A stretch of DNA of 64,000 bases from Hyposmocoma kahamanoa (Eukaryota > Arthropoda > Insecta > Lepidoptera > Cosmopterigidae): NCBI RefSeq assembly GCF_003589595.1, contig NW_020653770.1, forward strand, positions 889,768-953,767, read 5' to 3'. Under the pieces are notes generated by a model. The model made no database searches and was not told the DNA's origin. It saw only the letters and a list, made by a program, of their open reading frames with translations. A program made the position numbers and the translations under genes. This document shows, in pieces, positions 12,412-23,597 of the stretch (positions are counted from its first letter, which is position 1; each line of letters begins with the position of its first letter).

Positions 12412-12440
12412 AATTTATTTTTATTTATTTATTTATTAGA
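12412..12440. repeat. (ATTT)n simple repeat
   Basis: Tandem TTTA units with one interruption. Confidence 0.85.
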
Positions 12441-12823
12441 TTTGCCAACAGAAATACACTATTGTACATGAACAAACGATAACATTACATAAAATACTCG
12501 AGTGTAAACCCAATGCTAGGCAAATACAGCATGCACATATCAGAAGCTCGTGTCAAAAGCATTTTTTGTATGTTACATTACAGACAAATAGATGTATAAA
12601 ACAAAACCAATAAGTAAACATGCTAAATTAAACTGTAAAGTTATGGTACTTTTAGTCTGACCATTTATACAATAAAGTTTTATATTTATTTAATGACAAC
12701 GAAAACAAATCTAAGTCAGTTAATCTATGTTTACATGTTTTATGAGAATTATTGTACTCTCGGCAAACTCGGTTCAAAATAGCATTAAGATTGAGAAACA
12801 ATGTTTTATCAATGGAAAAATTC

Positions 12824-12980
12824 AACTGCCTTCGTGGCCCAACGGTTACCATGCTGGGCTGCCACGTAGAGGTCATTATTATACATTTATTTCTCTTGTG
12901 AGTTAGGGTGTAATTTCTGGTTGTTTACTTATGAGTGTGTCCATGACACCCGCGATACAGGGTTTTCCTATTGCGGCAAA
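12824..12980 (+). mobile_element. SINE-A copy, B box deleted
   Basis: It has the head AACTGCCTTCGTGGCCCAAC and CACGTAGAGGTC, then jumps to ACATTTATTTCTCTTGTGAG and CGCGATACAGGGTTTTCCTA. The B-box region is missing. Confidence 0.8.
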
Positions 12981-13500
12981 TGCTTTAAGATTTCGAATTC
13001 TAATTCAAATTTGCTAACCTATGAAATAAAGATTTTTTTACTTTGTTCTTTATTCCAGAACGTCTTAAAAATTATTTTACTTCATTTCTTTTCTATTGTA
13101 CAGTCGAGTGGAATCTCAGTTTTGCAAGTTTTCTCAATTCATGGTACGTTTGTAGCGACGCAATGATTTATGCAGAGGCAGCAATGTAAACAATAACTGT
13201 ATATGATTTATTATCGTTCAATCAAGCTACACAAACAATGTTCGTAGTAAATCAATAACCAATCACGGCGCAGCACTGGAATATAAAATTTAACGTGCTG
13301 TTGTTAAAATTAAATTGTCGAATTAATCGAAGCACTGTTCCTTTATTATTTTTGTTATTGTTGAGGTTTTTTTTTGTTTCGGTTACTACAAATCACTTCA
13401 TCATGTTGTAGACTTTTTATCATCTTTAAACAGTACCCTTTTTTTAATGATATGTAGATACTCATAACAGTTCGCAGTGGAGAGGCACTGCCAGATACTT

Positions 13501-14100
13501 GTTTTTTTTTTTTTTTATTGTGACTCGGCAAAATGACTGCACCGCGTCTGATGGAAAGTGCGAATACAGTCCAGAGATGAGAGTAACGGATGGAAAACAC
13601 AAATATTTTCACTCCGTCACTATCATTTTGCCGGTCTGGCCAAATGCTTCTTCACACTACGTTTGAAGGACCCGATGTTATAGAGGGGAGGGAATACATG
13701 CGCCGGAAGTTGGTTCCACAATTTGATGGTTCGGCATAAGAACGAATTGCCAAACTTTTTAGTGCGGGACGGTATTGAACTGACCGTCCAACTGTGGCAA
13801 CGCAGTCCGGCACGGGTGGTCCGCTGATGGAAAGGAGAGGAAGGGATAAGGTTGAATAACTCTTCAGAGCACTCACCGTGGTACAGGCGATAGAATACGC
13901 TAAGAGACGCTATATCTCTGCGAAGCTGTAACGACTCCGCATGCTCAGTTACATGAGGATCGTTGACAACACGGAAGGCGTAGCGCTGCAGTCCATCTAG
14001 GGCATCGAGCAAGTACTTGGCAGAGCCGTCCCAAAGGTGCGAACAGTACTCCATGCTGCTTCGGACCTGAGCTTTATACAACAGGTATCGCAGCTCTGGA
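13501..14100 (-). mobile_element. Non-LTR retrotransposon, 5'-truncated 3' end with A tail
   Basis: The fragment ends downstream in an A-rich tail (the T run at 13501-13517 read in reverse) preceded by GTCACAATAAAA. It holds the C-terminal coding part at 13623-14081 and about 110 bp of 3' untranslated sequence. Sequence upstream of 14100 is not retrotransposon, so this is a 5'-truncated insertion, the usual outcome of target-primed reverse transcription. Confidence 0.85.
13623..14081 (-). pseudogene. C-terminal part of non-LTR reverse transcriptase ORF
   Basis: An open frame of 152 codons carries MYKAQVRSSMEYCSHLWDG, LDALDGLQRYAFRVVND, FYRLYHGECSEELFNLIP, and NSFLCRTIKLWNQLPAHVFP, then FKRSVKKHL. 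These are the conserved blocks found after the reverse transcriptase domain in CR1/jockey-type elements of insects. Codons continue upstream (ELRYLL) to about 14100, so the first Met is not the true start. The frame is undamaged, implying a relatively young copy. Confidence 0.85.
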
Positions 14101-14126
14101 GTAAAAAATCGGTAAAATGTGATTAA

Positions 14127-14462
14127 AAGCTCTGAATGGCACTGGAACTGCTATAGACAGGTGTGTCGTTTTCCTCCTGGCAGACGATTTGTTCGGTAGC
14201 CACTACACCCGTCATCTTGAGACATAAATTGACAAGTCCCATGTGCCTATAATTTCGCCTTTAGCGCCCAGTTACACGACGCGAAAGTTTTCACGCGGCC
14301 GCCGCGCGGCGACCGCCCAGTTACCGCGCTTTCATGTCATTCGTGTCGAACAATTGCGCCCTAACCCTTCAAAAGCGGAACGCAGTAATGCTCACATTAT
14401 CGGTTGGCGGCAGAAATAGGTAAGGTGGCAGTACTTCCCTGGATGATCTCTCACAGGTAGCT
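14127..14462 (-). repeat. Rep-1 copy split by a GC-rich insert
   Basis: The minus-strand Rep-1 is interrupted at 14265-14360. Left of the break is AGTCCCATGTGCCTATAATT and right of it AACCCTTCAAAAGCGGAACG, which adjoin in other copies. Confidence 0.8.
14265..14360. mobile_element. Short GC-rich element inside Rep-1
   Basis: It contains CGCCCAGTTACACGACGCGA, the self-complementary core GCGGCCGCCGCGCGGC and a second CGCCCAGTTACCGCGC. A second copy lies at 49988-50085. It looks like a small non-autonomous element. Confidence 0.6.
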
Positions 14463-15128
14463 ACTAAGATTATTACATAACAATAACTATGTTTTAATTA
14501 CATAGACTGAAGTTACCTATGTTGTGGACATTCCAAGGGTTTGCGAACGCCTATGAAGTGGAATTCCTTGCCTGCGGACTTATTTCCTAAATGCCTTTTC
14601 AAAGCAAGGCATTATTTAGGTGTGCATGCTTCATCGTCGACCTCATCGTCAATTTTCATTAGGTGAGCTGGCGGTCAAATGACTACGTACATTTTTTTTA
14701 TAAAAAAAAAGATTGAAAGTATATTGTTCCTTTGAATCTTTTAATACTGAAGTCGACTGTACACAGTGAAGCAGCAATAATCGTTTTCAAAATTATTACG
14801 CAAAATGGTCCGTGTTTTTTTAACGAGATTTAATTTCGCCGAGTGCTTTGTAAGTTGGCTATTAATAATATCTGTCGGCATTCAAATAATCAGGGAAAAT
14901 GGGAGGGAAGAAACATTTACATATTCTAATTTAGGTTTGAAATTAAAAAAAAAGGTTTAAGCTATTATTACGATGAAATTACTTTAGACATTTTATGCAT
15001 ATCGTGATGTACACTAGACAGTGTGCTCCAAAACAGAAATCGTTATGTGGATCGGTCAGAAAGCCGAGTTTGTAAAATAGACACCTAGCACTGATCCTGT
15101 GCCAAACGAATATGGGGTTCTGCTGCCG
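14463..15128. other. Interval with no recognised gene
   Basis: Unique-looking AT-rich sequence. No coding segment supported. Confidence 0.35.
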
Positions 15129-15258
15129 TTCCCCGTCCGAAACAATTACTGTCAAATAAGTAATTGTCGATCAATTTAAAATACTCATGACGAGAATGAA
15201 GCTTCATACTTAACATTGTTTCTTTTATTTGGTCGAGTATCACTTATTTGATAGTAAC
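15129..15258. mobile_element. MITE-3 copy
   Basis: It begins CCGTCCGAAACAATTACTG and ends in the diverged arm TTGATAGTAAC. The interior shares CTTTTATTTGG(T/A)CGAGTAT with the copy at 62744-62892. Confidence 0.55.
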
Positions 15259-15309
15259 TAAGTCGAAAGTATCAAGATAAACACAATAGAAGTGAAGGAA
15301 GAACACAGA

Positions 15310-15579
15310 ACAATAAATACAATAGAAGTGATTAGTTAGCGTCTGACGCGTGCCAACTATAGGTCTCAAAAGACTTATCTGAGGTCATTCTGCCATTTTC
15401 GCTTTGTATGAATATGGTTGTGCCATTCGTTGAAATTCTCGAAAATCCTACAAAAATGCCTTATTGTGTTGTTTTAGTGTGCAAAAAATGACAGCTGCAC
15501 CAAAAATATTATCCGTGTTGATATTTCATGTCATCGGCAAGCCTTATTTTAATAAATTTTCAATTTTCTGTTTATCGAA
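15310..15579 (+). repeat. Rep-5 copy 1
   Basis: About 270 bp matching 34528-34793 in reverse. Landmarks are CAATAAATACAATAGAAGTG, GACGCGTGCCAACTATAGGT, CCATTTTCGCTTTGTA and AAGCCTTATTTTAATAAATT. A short frame at 15458 (MPYCVVLVCKK, then stop) is discussed in the findings. Confidence 0.75.
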
Positions 15580-15594
15580 ATAATTTTTATGTTA

Positions 15595-15987
15595 CGCTTT
15601 CCCATTATGTCGTGACGACAGATAGTCGTGCAATTTAAAGTGTCGTGGCTTCTATGTTTAAATGAAGTTGTTCATATAGTACAACACGATTAACTGTCAT
15701 TCACAACTTTTTTGACGTTACAACGACAGACAGTAGGGACAATGGGAAGAGCTTAGAACGACTGTCGTCTGATGATAAATAAAACGTCACGTTTTATTTA
15801 TTGTTGTCTTAACGTGCACCTTTAGATTGTCGGCACGACCTAATGGGAACGGCTAGACACGACAGTCATTAAACGATAAAATAAAACGTTCACGACACAG
15901 TCACAACAGATAGTCGTGATATGGGAACAGGCTAGGCGACAGTCGTCTAACGTTAAATAAAATATTACGACATGATAGGAACGCGCT
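15595..15987. mobile_element. MITE-2 copy 1, with internal subrepeats
   Basis: The ends CCCATTATGTCGTGACGACA and CGACATGATAGGAACGCGC are imperfect inverted repeats. Inside, a unit of about 70-110 bp recurs three times (around 15715, 15826 and 15898), each with TGGGAA, GGCTAGACACGACAGTC and ATAAAATAAAACGT. The second copy is at 29604-29933. Confidence 0.7.
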
Positions 15988-16780
15988 CTATAGGTAATCC
16001 CAAAGTCTGTCCGCTCCAGGTGAAAACCAGGCTGACATGTATGTATGTATAATACGTAAATTAAATGCAAATAATTGTACATATTTATAATAACTTTATT
16101 GTCCAAACCAATCCTATGAGTAAGCTAATGGGAAAATTATAACACCGCAATGTAGGAAACAATTAAAAAGACCTTCAATGCCAATCGGCGGTATAAACTA
16201 AACAATATCTTAGATATTTTATATATTCAAATTCTCCAACTTGAATGATGCTTGGTTTTGGTACAAAAAGTACGCAAAGACAGGTTAAGTAACGTTATCT
16301 AAGCAAACAATATTATCGGTAGCATTAGAGCTTTTTCTGAAATAGTTAGCCCGAGGTATTACTGCTGTCAATCGTAACGTGTGCATTATTAGTGGCTACA
16401 ATTTAAAACTGAGTGTCACAGCAATTGTTACAGGAAGGCGTGTCGCTTGATATCATAAAAAAACAAGTTTATTATCACACTGTATTAGTACTCCGCAATT
16501 TAAGAATTAATTTAAAATTGCTCATTGCCATCTAGCGGTGTCACCGATGTAACATTCCAATTTCGAATACTACACTCTCTTTGTAAGACTGACTAAAAGA
16601 AATGTAATTTAACAAAAATCAAGGGCTTCGGTACAAATTAATTAACAAATTGTTTCTAGAATTGGAACGTGTTGGAATATTCATTCAACTAACGGTCGGG
16701 AAACACGCAATGTTTTATCCATTTATATTTATACTAAATACAAGTATAGTCGAAGTCAGAATGGTTTATTTTATTTGCTG
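15988..16780. other. Interval with no recognised gene
   Basis: AT-rich; includes a short ATGTATGTATGTATAATAC run near 16037. Confidence 0.35.
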
Positions 16781-16784
16781 TTTA

Positions 16785-16877
16785 GTTACTTGGAAATGAA
16801 ACTATTTTCAGATTACGAATCGCGTATTTTTTAAATCGAACCAACGTTTTAGACTCCTACAGATCATGTGGTCAAGG
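16785..16877 (+). repeat. Rep-3 copy
   Basis: Family with TTGGAAATGAAACTATTTT, CGAATCGCGTATTTTTTAAA, CGAACCAACGTTTTAG and a CATG(G/T)GTCA region. Other copies: 28776-28868, 29320-29372, 33852-33972 (reverse) and 45765-45852. Confidence 0.65.
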
Positions 16878-17898
16878 TTGGGTTTCCAGTGTTTAGCAAT
16901 GGCGGAACACTAAGAACTCCATGTCGTCGCCTTACTTTCCCAATCGTATCTTAAAAAACAAAGTTACTGAAATGCAAAAAATGGATTGTATATACAAATT
17001 TTACAGGCTGATTTCACATCGTATTTCCTTCATGTTTTCAAACTGGCTTTTACCTATTCTTAAAGCAATGCATCAAAATTAACACCCTAGATAAGAAATT
17101 TCAAATAAATAGAAAGCTTTGCCACCTCCTGAATCTAATCACTCTTTATAAGATACGAGTTTGAGAAAGTAAGTTATTTTTATAACCTTTTATCACGAAT
17201 AATGAACGCAAGTTACACTATTGACACAGAAAAAGTTATTTACATTGTTTAATTTTGAATGTCACGTTGAATATTGTAAGAAAATATAATTTTCACGCCT
17301 ACTTTACATTAGGGAGTCATACTTATTGACACCATGGACCAATAACCCGAGAGGACTGCTAGTCTCCATACTACAAAACCTAACTGTGAAAAAGGTCAAC
17401 ATTCCATCTTATATCTATATAGGTGGCGCTGATAAATAACCTGGAAGTAGTTTATATTATGTAAATCGCCGTGGATATGAATTAATTCCTTTTTAATATG
17501 AAATATAAGAAGTAATTGTTTTCCTTGTAGTATTATTCAAATATTGATCGTGCAAGCAGACTTGCTTAAAACTTTTCAAAGACTAGACTCGTGTCCAGTA
17601 GTGGGTTGGTGTCAAATGTGGATCATGGCCATCATTGCAAGAAACTACGCCATGGAGCGTCGCCGTCGTGCTCCGCAACGTTCGTTCCCCTTTGGATAAC
17701 TTGTTGTTTCAATTAAGTGTGGTATTTCAATTAGTAATTGGTTTTGTTATTAACGTATTTTGGTTTATAACGGGTAGTATTATAAAAAAAGTAAAATTAA
17801 TAAAATATTTTATTTATTCATTTTACATGGCGTAGTTCAGGGGGTGATGTTTCCTTTTGAGCTTGATATTATAATTACAACTTTTTTTATTAAAAAAT
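16878..17898. other. Interval of 1 kb with no recognised gene
   Basis: An open frame at 17635-17835 encodes a hydrophobic stretch but has no Kozak or splice support and reads as AT-rich chance sequence. Confidence 0.35.
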
Positions 17899-18202
17899 AA
17901 CCGACCTCAAAAGATCGTGGAATTACATCTTATTGCCAAGTTTTATTGAAATCGATTACCGGAAGGTGCGTGAAACAGGATTTATCCCCTATAATATTTT
18001 CTACAAATTTATATGGGACCAATACTGAGATATCCTCTTTCAATCCAAAAAGAATCGTTAAAATCTAATGGCACCAATCCAACAAAAAAATAATCATGAA
18101 AGTCGGTTCACAAATACCGGAATAATCGCGTAACAGACATATAAAATAAAAGAAACAAAAATACCGTCGAATTGATAACCTCCTCCTTTTTTGAAGTCGG
18201 TT
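17899..18202 (-). mobile_element. Rep-2, short form
   Basis: Both ends are present (AACCGACCTCAAAAGATCG and TTTTTGAAGTCGGTT). Part of the middle is duplicated around 18020-18110. Confidence 0.8.
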
Positions 18203-19129
18203 AACAATACATATTCTAGCCTTTACTTGCGTACTTCTACAAAGGAACTAATCATAAGATGGCAGTAGTAGGATCTTCTCGTGTTTGCTTTAATTAAAAA
18301 GCGAATTACTAAATCATGCCGTCTTTACCGTGTCACAAATTACAGTTATTAACTGAAACCCTTTGGATTATAAATTAATACCTCTTGTGACTCTGTTTGA
18401 CGCGGCGGCTTGCTATGTATGACTGACGGACGTGTAAACACAATGGTTTCGTGATTTTTTTTGTTTAACTTATTTTGTCCTTTGTAGTGAACGACCTGAC
18501 AAGTCTGGTCTACGAAAGAAAACTTATTCTCTTAACTTGGCCTTTTTGAAGACGAGAGCGAAGGCATAGGTTATGCTTCAGCATCAATTTCTATCACGTG
18601 AGATGGAGGTCAAAATGCGCAATTATTTTGTATAAAAATAAACTGCAACCTGTATAGTTTTGAATCGCTTAATAATAAACATTTTTTTAAATAACACCCA
18701 CCAAATTGCGTAACAGCTTATCGACAGGAAAACCGCTTGTGTATTTACAGAGCAGCTTCAACTTTTTGGTTTAAGAAAAAAATTATATTGACTATGCGTA
18801 AGCTGCTTATAATAAAGTCTGCCAACCGTGGTAATTGTAAACAATCATACTCTCTTGCAAAATGTTACGTTCTCGTCTATTTGTGAAAAAAAAATTGGCG
18901 AAGTATACTTAACGTAACAACTGTCGGGTTTGTACAATCAATTCGCATGTGTTTGGGATACTGACAGAATAAAAAATAGATAACCACTTTATTCACTAAT
19001 ATGACACAGATAAAACATTTTTGGCGTAGTAGTAAGAATGGGACTCAGCATATATGCCTAAGTTCGCTATGGCGCTTGTTTTCAGTCAGAACCAACGAAA
19101 AAAGTATTAATAAACGTACGAAATTGAAA
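18203..19129. other. Interval with no recognised gene
   Basis: No coding segment or clear repeat seen. Confidence 0.35.
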
Positions 19130-19287
19130 ATATTCAAATCGGTTAACGGAAAGTGAATGAAACCTAATAAACCAGATTCATCCCTGAATTTGCCACCCTT
19201 AGAGATGGAATATTTTCTTCTAATTTGAATTGTACCACAACCAAGTTACTCCCTTTCAGGAGAACCTCCTTTTTTTAAAGTCTATTA
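19130..19287 (-). mobile_element. Rep-2, degenerate fragment
   Basis: Contains AAATCGGTTAACGGAAAGTG, GCCACCCTTAGAGATGGAAT and AGAACCTCCTTTTTTTAAAG. Confidence 0.65.
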
Positions 19288-19785
19288 AAAATGTATATTT
19301 ATTTGTTCCTGACAGATATCATTTGTCTTTTTTTTGCCAATTGCGGTCTTCAGTTGTATGCGTCCCAACATAGAAGATCCATTGTGTTGTATACGGCGTG
19401 GTAACAAGCCACAGTAACAAATTCCGCAAAATTCACGCCTCCACTAAAAGTAGGCGTGTCTTGGCTAACCTTAAAACCAATTCACACAACATTGAGGCCT
19501 CGTAATTTAGCAAGCTGACCTTGGTCTGCAGAAAGTTGTAACTGACGGACAAAAAGTAGGCAAAAAATTTGATTAGTTGCGGGTATTGTTATTCACGCGT
19601 GACGCGGAGAGGGGTTTCAGAAGGTGTCCAGAGTTGTTATAATGGCGTAATGAAAGAAATAAATATAGATGTGGTCTGTGCAGCACGTAGTGAAGATTAT
19701 GAACGATGCGCTGGCAAGATGGTTCACACGTTGCGAACCACGAATTTTTTTTTTATCGTTCCAATCCAAGTGACGGGACGACCTA
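19288..19785. other. Interval with no recognised gene
   Basis: An open frame at 19569-19838 runs into the Rep-1 copy and shows no known domain. Confidence 0.35.
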
Positions 19786-19787
19786 GT

Positions 19788-19918
19788 CGTGCGCCTGTCA
19801 CCCTTAGACATAAGTTGTCAAGTCGCATGTGTCTGTAATTTCACTAGCACCTTGATTGGCGACAGAAATTGGTAAGGTGGTACTTCTCTGGACAAACTCT
19901 TTCAAGGAGCTCTACTGC
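19788..19918 (-). repeat. Rep-1 fragment, internally deleted
   Basis: Contains AGACATAAGTTGTCAAGT and CTTTCAAGGAGCTCTACTGC. Confidence 0.7.
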
Positions 19919-19984
19919 TTTAAAATTAAATTATTCGTAATTATACACCAATTTAGTCGATCTATATTCGACGACTTAGTTTGA

Positions 19985-20102
19985 CGAAAAGGTCCCGAAC
20001 TTGATTCCCGGAAGTACCCATTGGGAAATGGATTTTTTCTAATTGATCTGGGTGGTGTCTAGGAGTGAATTTCGTCGCTCTGGTATACATAGTACAGAAA
20101 AT
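19985..20102 (+). mobile_element. SINE-C copy without A box
   Basis: B-box-like CTTGATTCCCGG is followed by CATTGGGAAATGGATTTTTT, GATCTGGGTGGTGTCTAGGA and GCTCTGGTATACATAGTACA. Confidence 0.6.
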
Positions 20103-20124
20103 ATCCTATTCCTAGAATGATACC

Positions 20125-20260
20125 GGTAGAGCTAGCACAACAGGGCGCACTTGCGCGAGAGCGACATAAAGCGCGAGACGACTATTATCTATGCGAGAAT
20201 AACAATATGTCGCGCTTTTCGTCGCTCTCGCGCAAGTCGCACCCTGTCGTGCTGACCCTA
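20125..20260. mobile_element. MITE-1, full copy
   Basis: The arms GTAGAGCTAGCACAACAGGG and the complement of ACCCTGTCGTGCTGACCCTA pair, and pairing continues through GCGCGAGAGCGACATAAAGC against GCGCTTTTCGTCGCTCTCGC. The whole 136 bp can form one hairpin. Confidence 0.8.
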
Positions 20261-20900
20261 GTGATAATTGTTGTGTTTGTGTAGCACATTATGTACGTGT
20301 GTCAATGTGATATTTATAGTGTCGTTTTTAATAAAGAACCATGTTATGAGTAGTATAATTATCTGATTAATTATTGTTTATATTTTCAGAGTAAATAGAC
20401 AAGAGTTCGTAATTTTGTTTTTATGACAAGTCATTGGTTCGTAACTGTCAACTTATACAACTTGTGTTTCCACAAATAAATAAGTAATAAATATAAATAC
20501 AACAATACGAGACTTCATCACTGTATTTATTAAAATTGTGATGGTCGATCTTCGGATATGAATAGACGACTGTCGCGAAGATGCGGACACGGTACGCTTC
20601 TTTTCTCAATATATGAATTCATCTCTATGGTCAGTCCAAAGTTCAATATCCAACATGTTTATTATAAAATGATTTAGTGAAATTGAAACAAAAATGTAAC
20701 TGTTGTATTTTAAAACTACTAAAAATTTTAGCACATTAAAGGAAGAGTTTTTTGGGCCAGCGCGAATATATGTAACATAATTTGTTGATAATGAGCTGTT
20801 TGAATATCGAATGTCCTTAGGACATTACTTCGGATATATCATTAGCGTGCGTTGACGGACATTGCAATTTCCTCTTTGGCCAAGTTATGGGTATCTGTTT
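20261..20900. other. Interval with no recognised gene
   Basis: AT-rich sequence, nothing supported. Confidence 0.35.
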
Positions 20901-20904
20901 TCTT

Positions 20905-21035
20905 GTGACGTCATTTGTAAGTCCTATGTGCTTGTTTCTTTCACCAGCACCCTCTTATCCTTAAAAGCTGGAATGCATTAATGCTTACATTACTGCCTGG
21001 CGGCAGAAATAGGTATGGTAGCTGTGACGTCAACA
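20905..21035 (-). repeat. Rep-1 fragment
   Basis: Contains TTTCACCAGCACCCTC, GCGGCAGAAATAGGTATGGT. Confidence 0.7.
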
Positions 21036-21702
21036 CCACTTTATATAGGGGTGGCTCAATGAAACAAAGTAAGTTTACTGTTAACGTACCCATGCGGTAC
21101 GTCCGTTCACCCCGATATCTAGCGTCGTAATAGCGGGAGGGAGGTAAAGCGCGGCCCGCAGCGCACTTTTATTATCTATACGCCACAATAACTGCTTCCA
21201 CTTCTTGTACGTGAAAAAATACTGTGTAAAAATAAGTATTATGCAATAATAATTATGTTTTTTTGACGAGTGGTTATTTTGTATAGTAGGCATTACAATT
21301 ATTAACCAATATTTACAATGTTAAGTAAAACGCATGTAAACTCGTTTTTGCAACGCAAAAGTCGATTTACGCAATTTTAAACTGCTCAAACAGCAGTAAA
21401 TAAAACCACACAAGTTAAACTTTCTGCGAATTTGCCGATGTAGGTTTAATTAGATGTTTTTAATTGAAACGTGTTCAGTTTATTTTCTAAGGTGTCATTT
21501 AACGCTGGGTTTATTTTATTTTTCATTTAAATACAGTATCGTCGACAGTTTAGATTTGGTTTCTCTCTATTCCAAATAAATACTCGCAAGTTTTGTACCT
21601 AAATTATAAACATTTCTAAAGTCTTATCTATCGCCAACTTAATCGCGGTTTAAAATAAATTAATATTTGAAAATTCTTTCCCTAGCTTTGCATAGCATCA
21701 TG
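21036..21702. other. Interval with no recognised gene
   Basis: A GC-rich patch at 21090-21165 has no recognisable motif. Confidence 0.35.
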
Positions 21703-21703
21703 T

Positions 21704-21851
21704 AACGGGGACATAAACAACCATAAATTACACCCAAACTCACGAGAGAAATAAATGTAGGCCGTACAAATATTTCTCCCGGCCCGGGAATCCAACCTGG
21801 GACCTCAGCGTGGCAATCCGGCATGGTAACCGTCCGGCCACGAAGGCAGTT
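21704..21851 (-). mobile_element. SINE-A copy, tail missing
   Basis: The head, A box and B box complement (GGAATCCAACCTGGGACC) and the body CTCACGAGAGAAATAAATGT are present. The B box has one change (AACC to CAACC). Confidence 0.85.
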
Positions 21852-21888
21852 TCTTACCTTAGTTTAGCTCCATTCCCGATACAACCCG

Positions 21889-21962
21889 TTTGGGGAAATT
21901 GGTTCTAGTCTGAGTGTTTTGGATAGTGCCTCGGAATGAATTGCTTCGTTTGAGACCAGTGT
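21889..21962 (+). mobile_element. SINE-C body fragment
   Basis: Contains GGTTCTAGTCTGAGTGTTTT and GCTTCGTTTGAGACCAG. Confidence 0.45.
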
Positions 21963-22608
21963 TGTCTTTTTATGATATCAAGTGACGGTTCCAGGAAGAC
22001 TTTGGCCTGATTAGTCCTTAAAGGGAGTGATCGTAGTTAGTTCAATCAGTCAACAGAACTAGGTCGATCTTCTAGTTTATTTAGTTCATCCTATTCCTTA
22101 CTTCATCTTTTCCTTGCTCTCATATGAATTACTACGGACTTCTAGTATTTATGATTATGAATGATTTCAATAGTACACTGTACAATACAATTTGTATGGA
22201 ATCGGCACCATTTGAATTTCCTTCCTGATTTACAATTGTCTTTCTAACTAAATATCCTTTTTTTTTTACAAAACAATAGTTGAATAACGTATGTTTTAGT
22301 TAGAATGGTGTGTTTAAAAATCAACATTTACGACGATTTCATGTACACGTAGGCTGATATTATACACACAGATACCTAACACACCTACAAAAAATATGAG
22401 CCCTTATTTTTTACAAGCTTACATTATATACTTAATGTATACGCAACGTTCAATCGTGCATTCCACTCGTACTTGTAACAAAAGCTCGCTAATTGTCCCG
22501 CACCGTTCCTACAGGTGAACTATAAACGCAGACAGTTCCTAATTCGTACTGAACTAAAAAAGACCGTACAAGACGAACTGGTTCAAGAACTGTACAAGCC
22601 TAGGTCCT
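21963..22608. other. Interval with no recognised gene
   Basis: AT-rich. An isolated Rep-1-like end, TTATGATATCAAGTGACGG, is at 21972. Confidence 0.35.
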
Positions 22609-22609
22609 G

Positions 22610-22764
22610 GTATGAAGCATCACGCTCAAATCTCAAAGATCTGAGCGCTCTGCCACTACGACAGTCACCCAGACTTTCACCACCACCCTTATCCTTCAAA
22701 CCCGGAACGCAGTAATGCTCACATTGCTTGGTGGCAGAAATAAGTACTGTCGCAGTACTTGCAC
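22610..22764 (-). repeat. Rep-1 copy
   Basis: Contains AAATCTCAAAGATCTGAGCG, AACCCGGAACGCAGTAATGC and GGTGGCAGAAATAAGTACTG. It abuts MITE-1 directly at its right end. Confidence 0.75.
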
Positions 22765-22824
22765 CATGCGAGAATAACAGTATCTCGCGCTTCATGTCGC
22801 TCTCGCGTGCCGTGCTAGCCCCAC
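22765..22824 (-). mobile_element. MITE-1, half copy
   Basis: ATGCGAGAATAACAGTATCT and CGCGCTTCATGTCGCTCTCG lead to GTGCTAGCCCCAC. It lacks the other arm. Confidence 0.65.
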
Positions 22825-23147
22825 TGTTTATCTTTATCCCTCTAGGGTAGGAACTAGATAAATAATTTCACGCAATTGCGTCGCACACTCTCCGTGATAT
22901 ATCCTCTAGAATACTAATAAGCAGGCAACTTTACGGCGGTGTTCAAGACTTAGCAGATTCGCCTCTACTAAATCCGCTATATCGTCGTCTTAGAGTGAAT
23001 ACGTAATTTTTCAGGACGAAGATAAAAATGTGGTGTGAAAAGTAGTTAACACAATAATGTTTGCAGTTAGCATTTTAATTAGTTAATTTATGCCTATTTC
23101 TGATACTATTTACTAATATATTTGAGCAAGAAGTTTATTAGTTTTTT

Positions 23148-23517
23148 AATCGACTTCAAAAAAAAGGGAGGAGGTTATACGTTCGGCTGGCTGTATGTTT
23201 TTAGATATCTCCATCAATTGTGGACCGATATTAAAAATTCTTCTCTCGTGGTTGTCCTATTGTCGCCAAGTCAGAATCTGGGAAAAGGATCCCATGAAAA
23301 TCGAAGGAAGGAAATCCTAAAATTATAGCATTATTATTTGTAGGCATATCCTGTGTATTCATCAAATGTGCACGATAAGAACTAGAAAGGAAAATACAAA
23401 ATGTACCAAGGAGTCCGTAACAGTCTCATTGTCACTAACAACTCAGGATCTGATGAGGGGATCCCACGGAAATCGAAAAAAGCCGATAAAAGCAAACTTT
23501 TGAAGTCGGTTTTTTTT
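23148..23517 (+). mobile_element. Rep-2-like element with unrelated interior
   Basis: Its ends AATCGACTTCAAAAAAAAGG and TTTTGAAGTCGGTTTTTT match Rep-2, but the interior lacks the CCACCTCTAAGGGTGGC block. It may be a separate subfamily. Confidence 0.6.
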
Positions 23518-23597
23518 AATGAAAAAGTTACAATTATCATCAACAAAAATCAGTAAAAACGAACTATGTGAAAACGCGTATGAGACGATATATCAGT

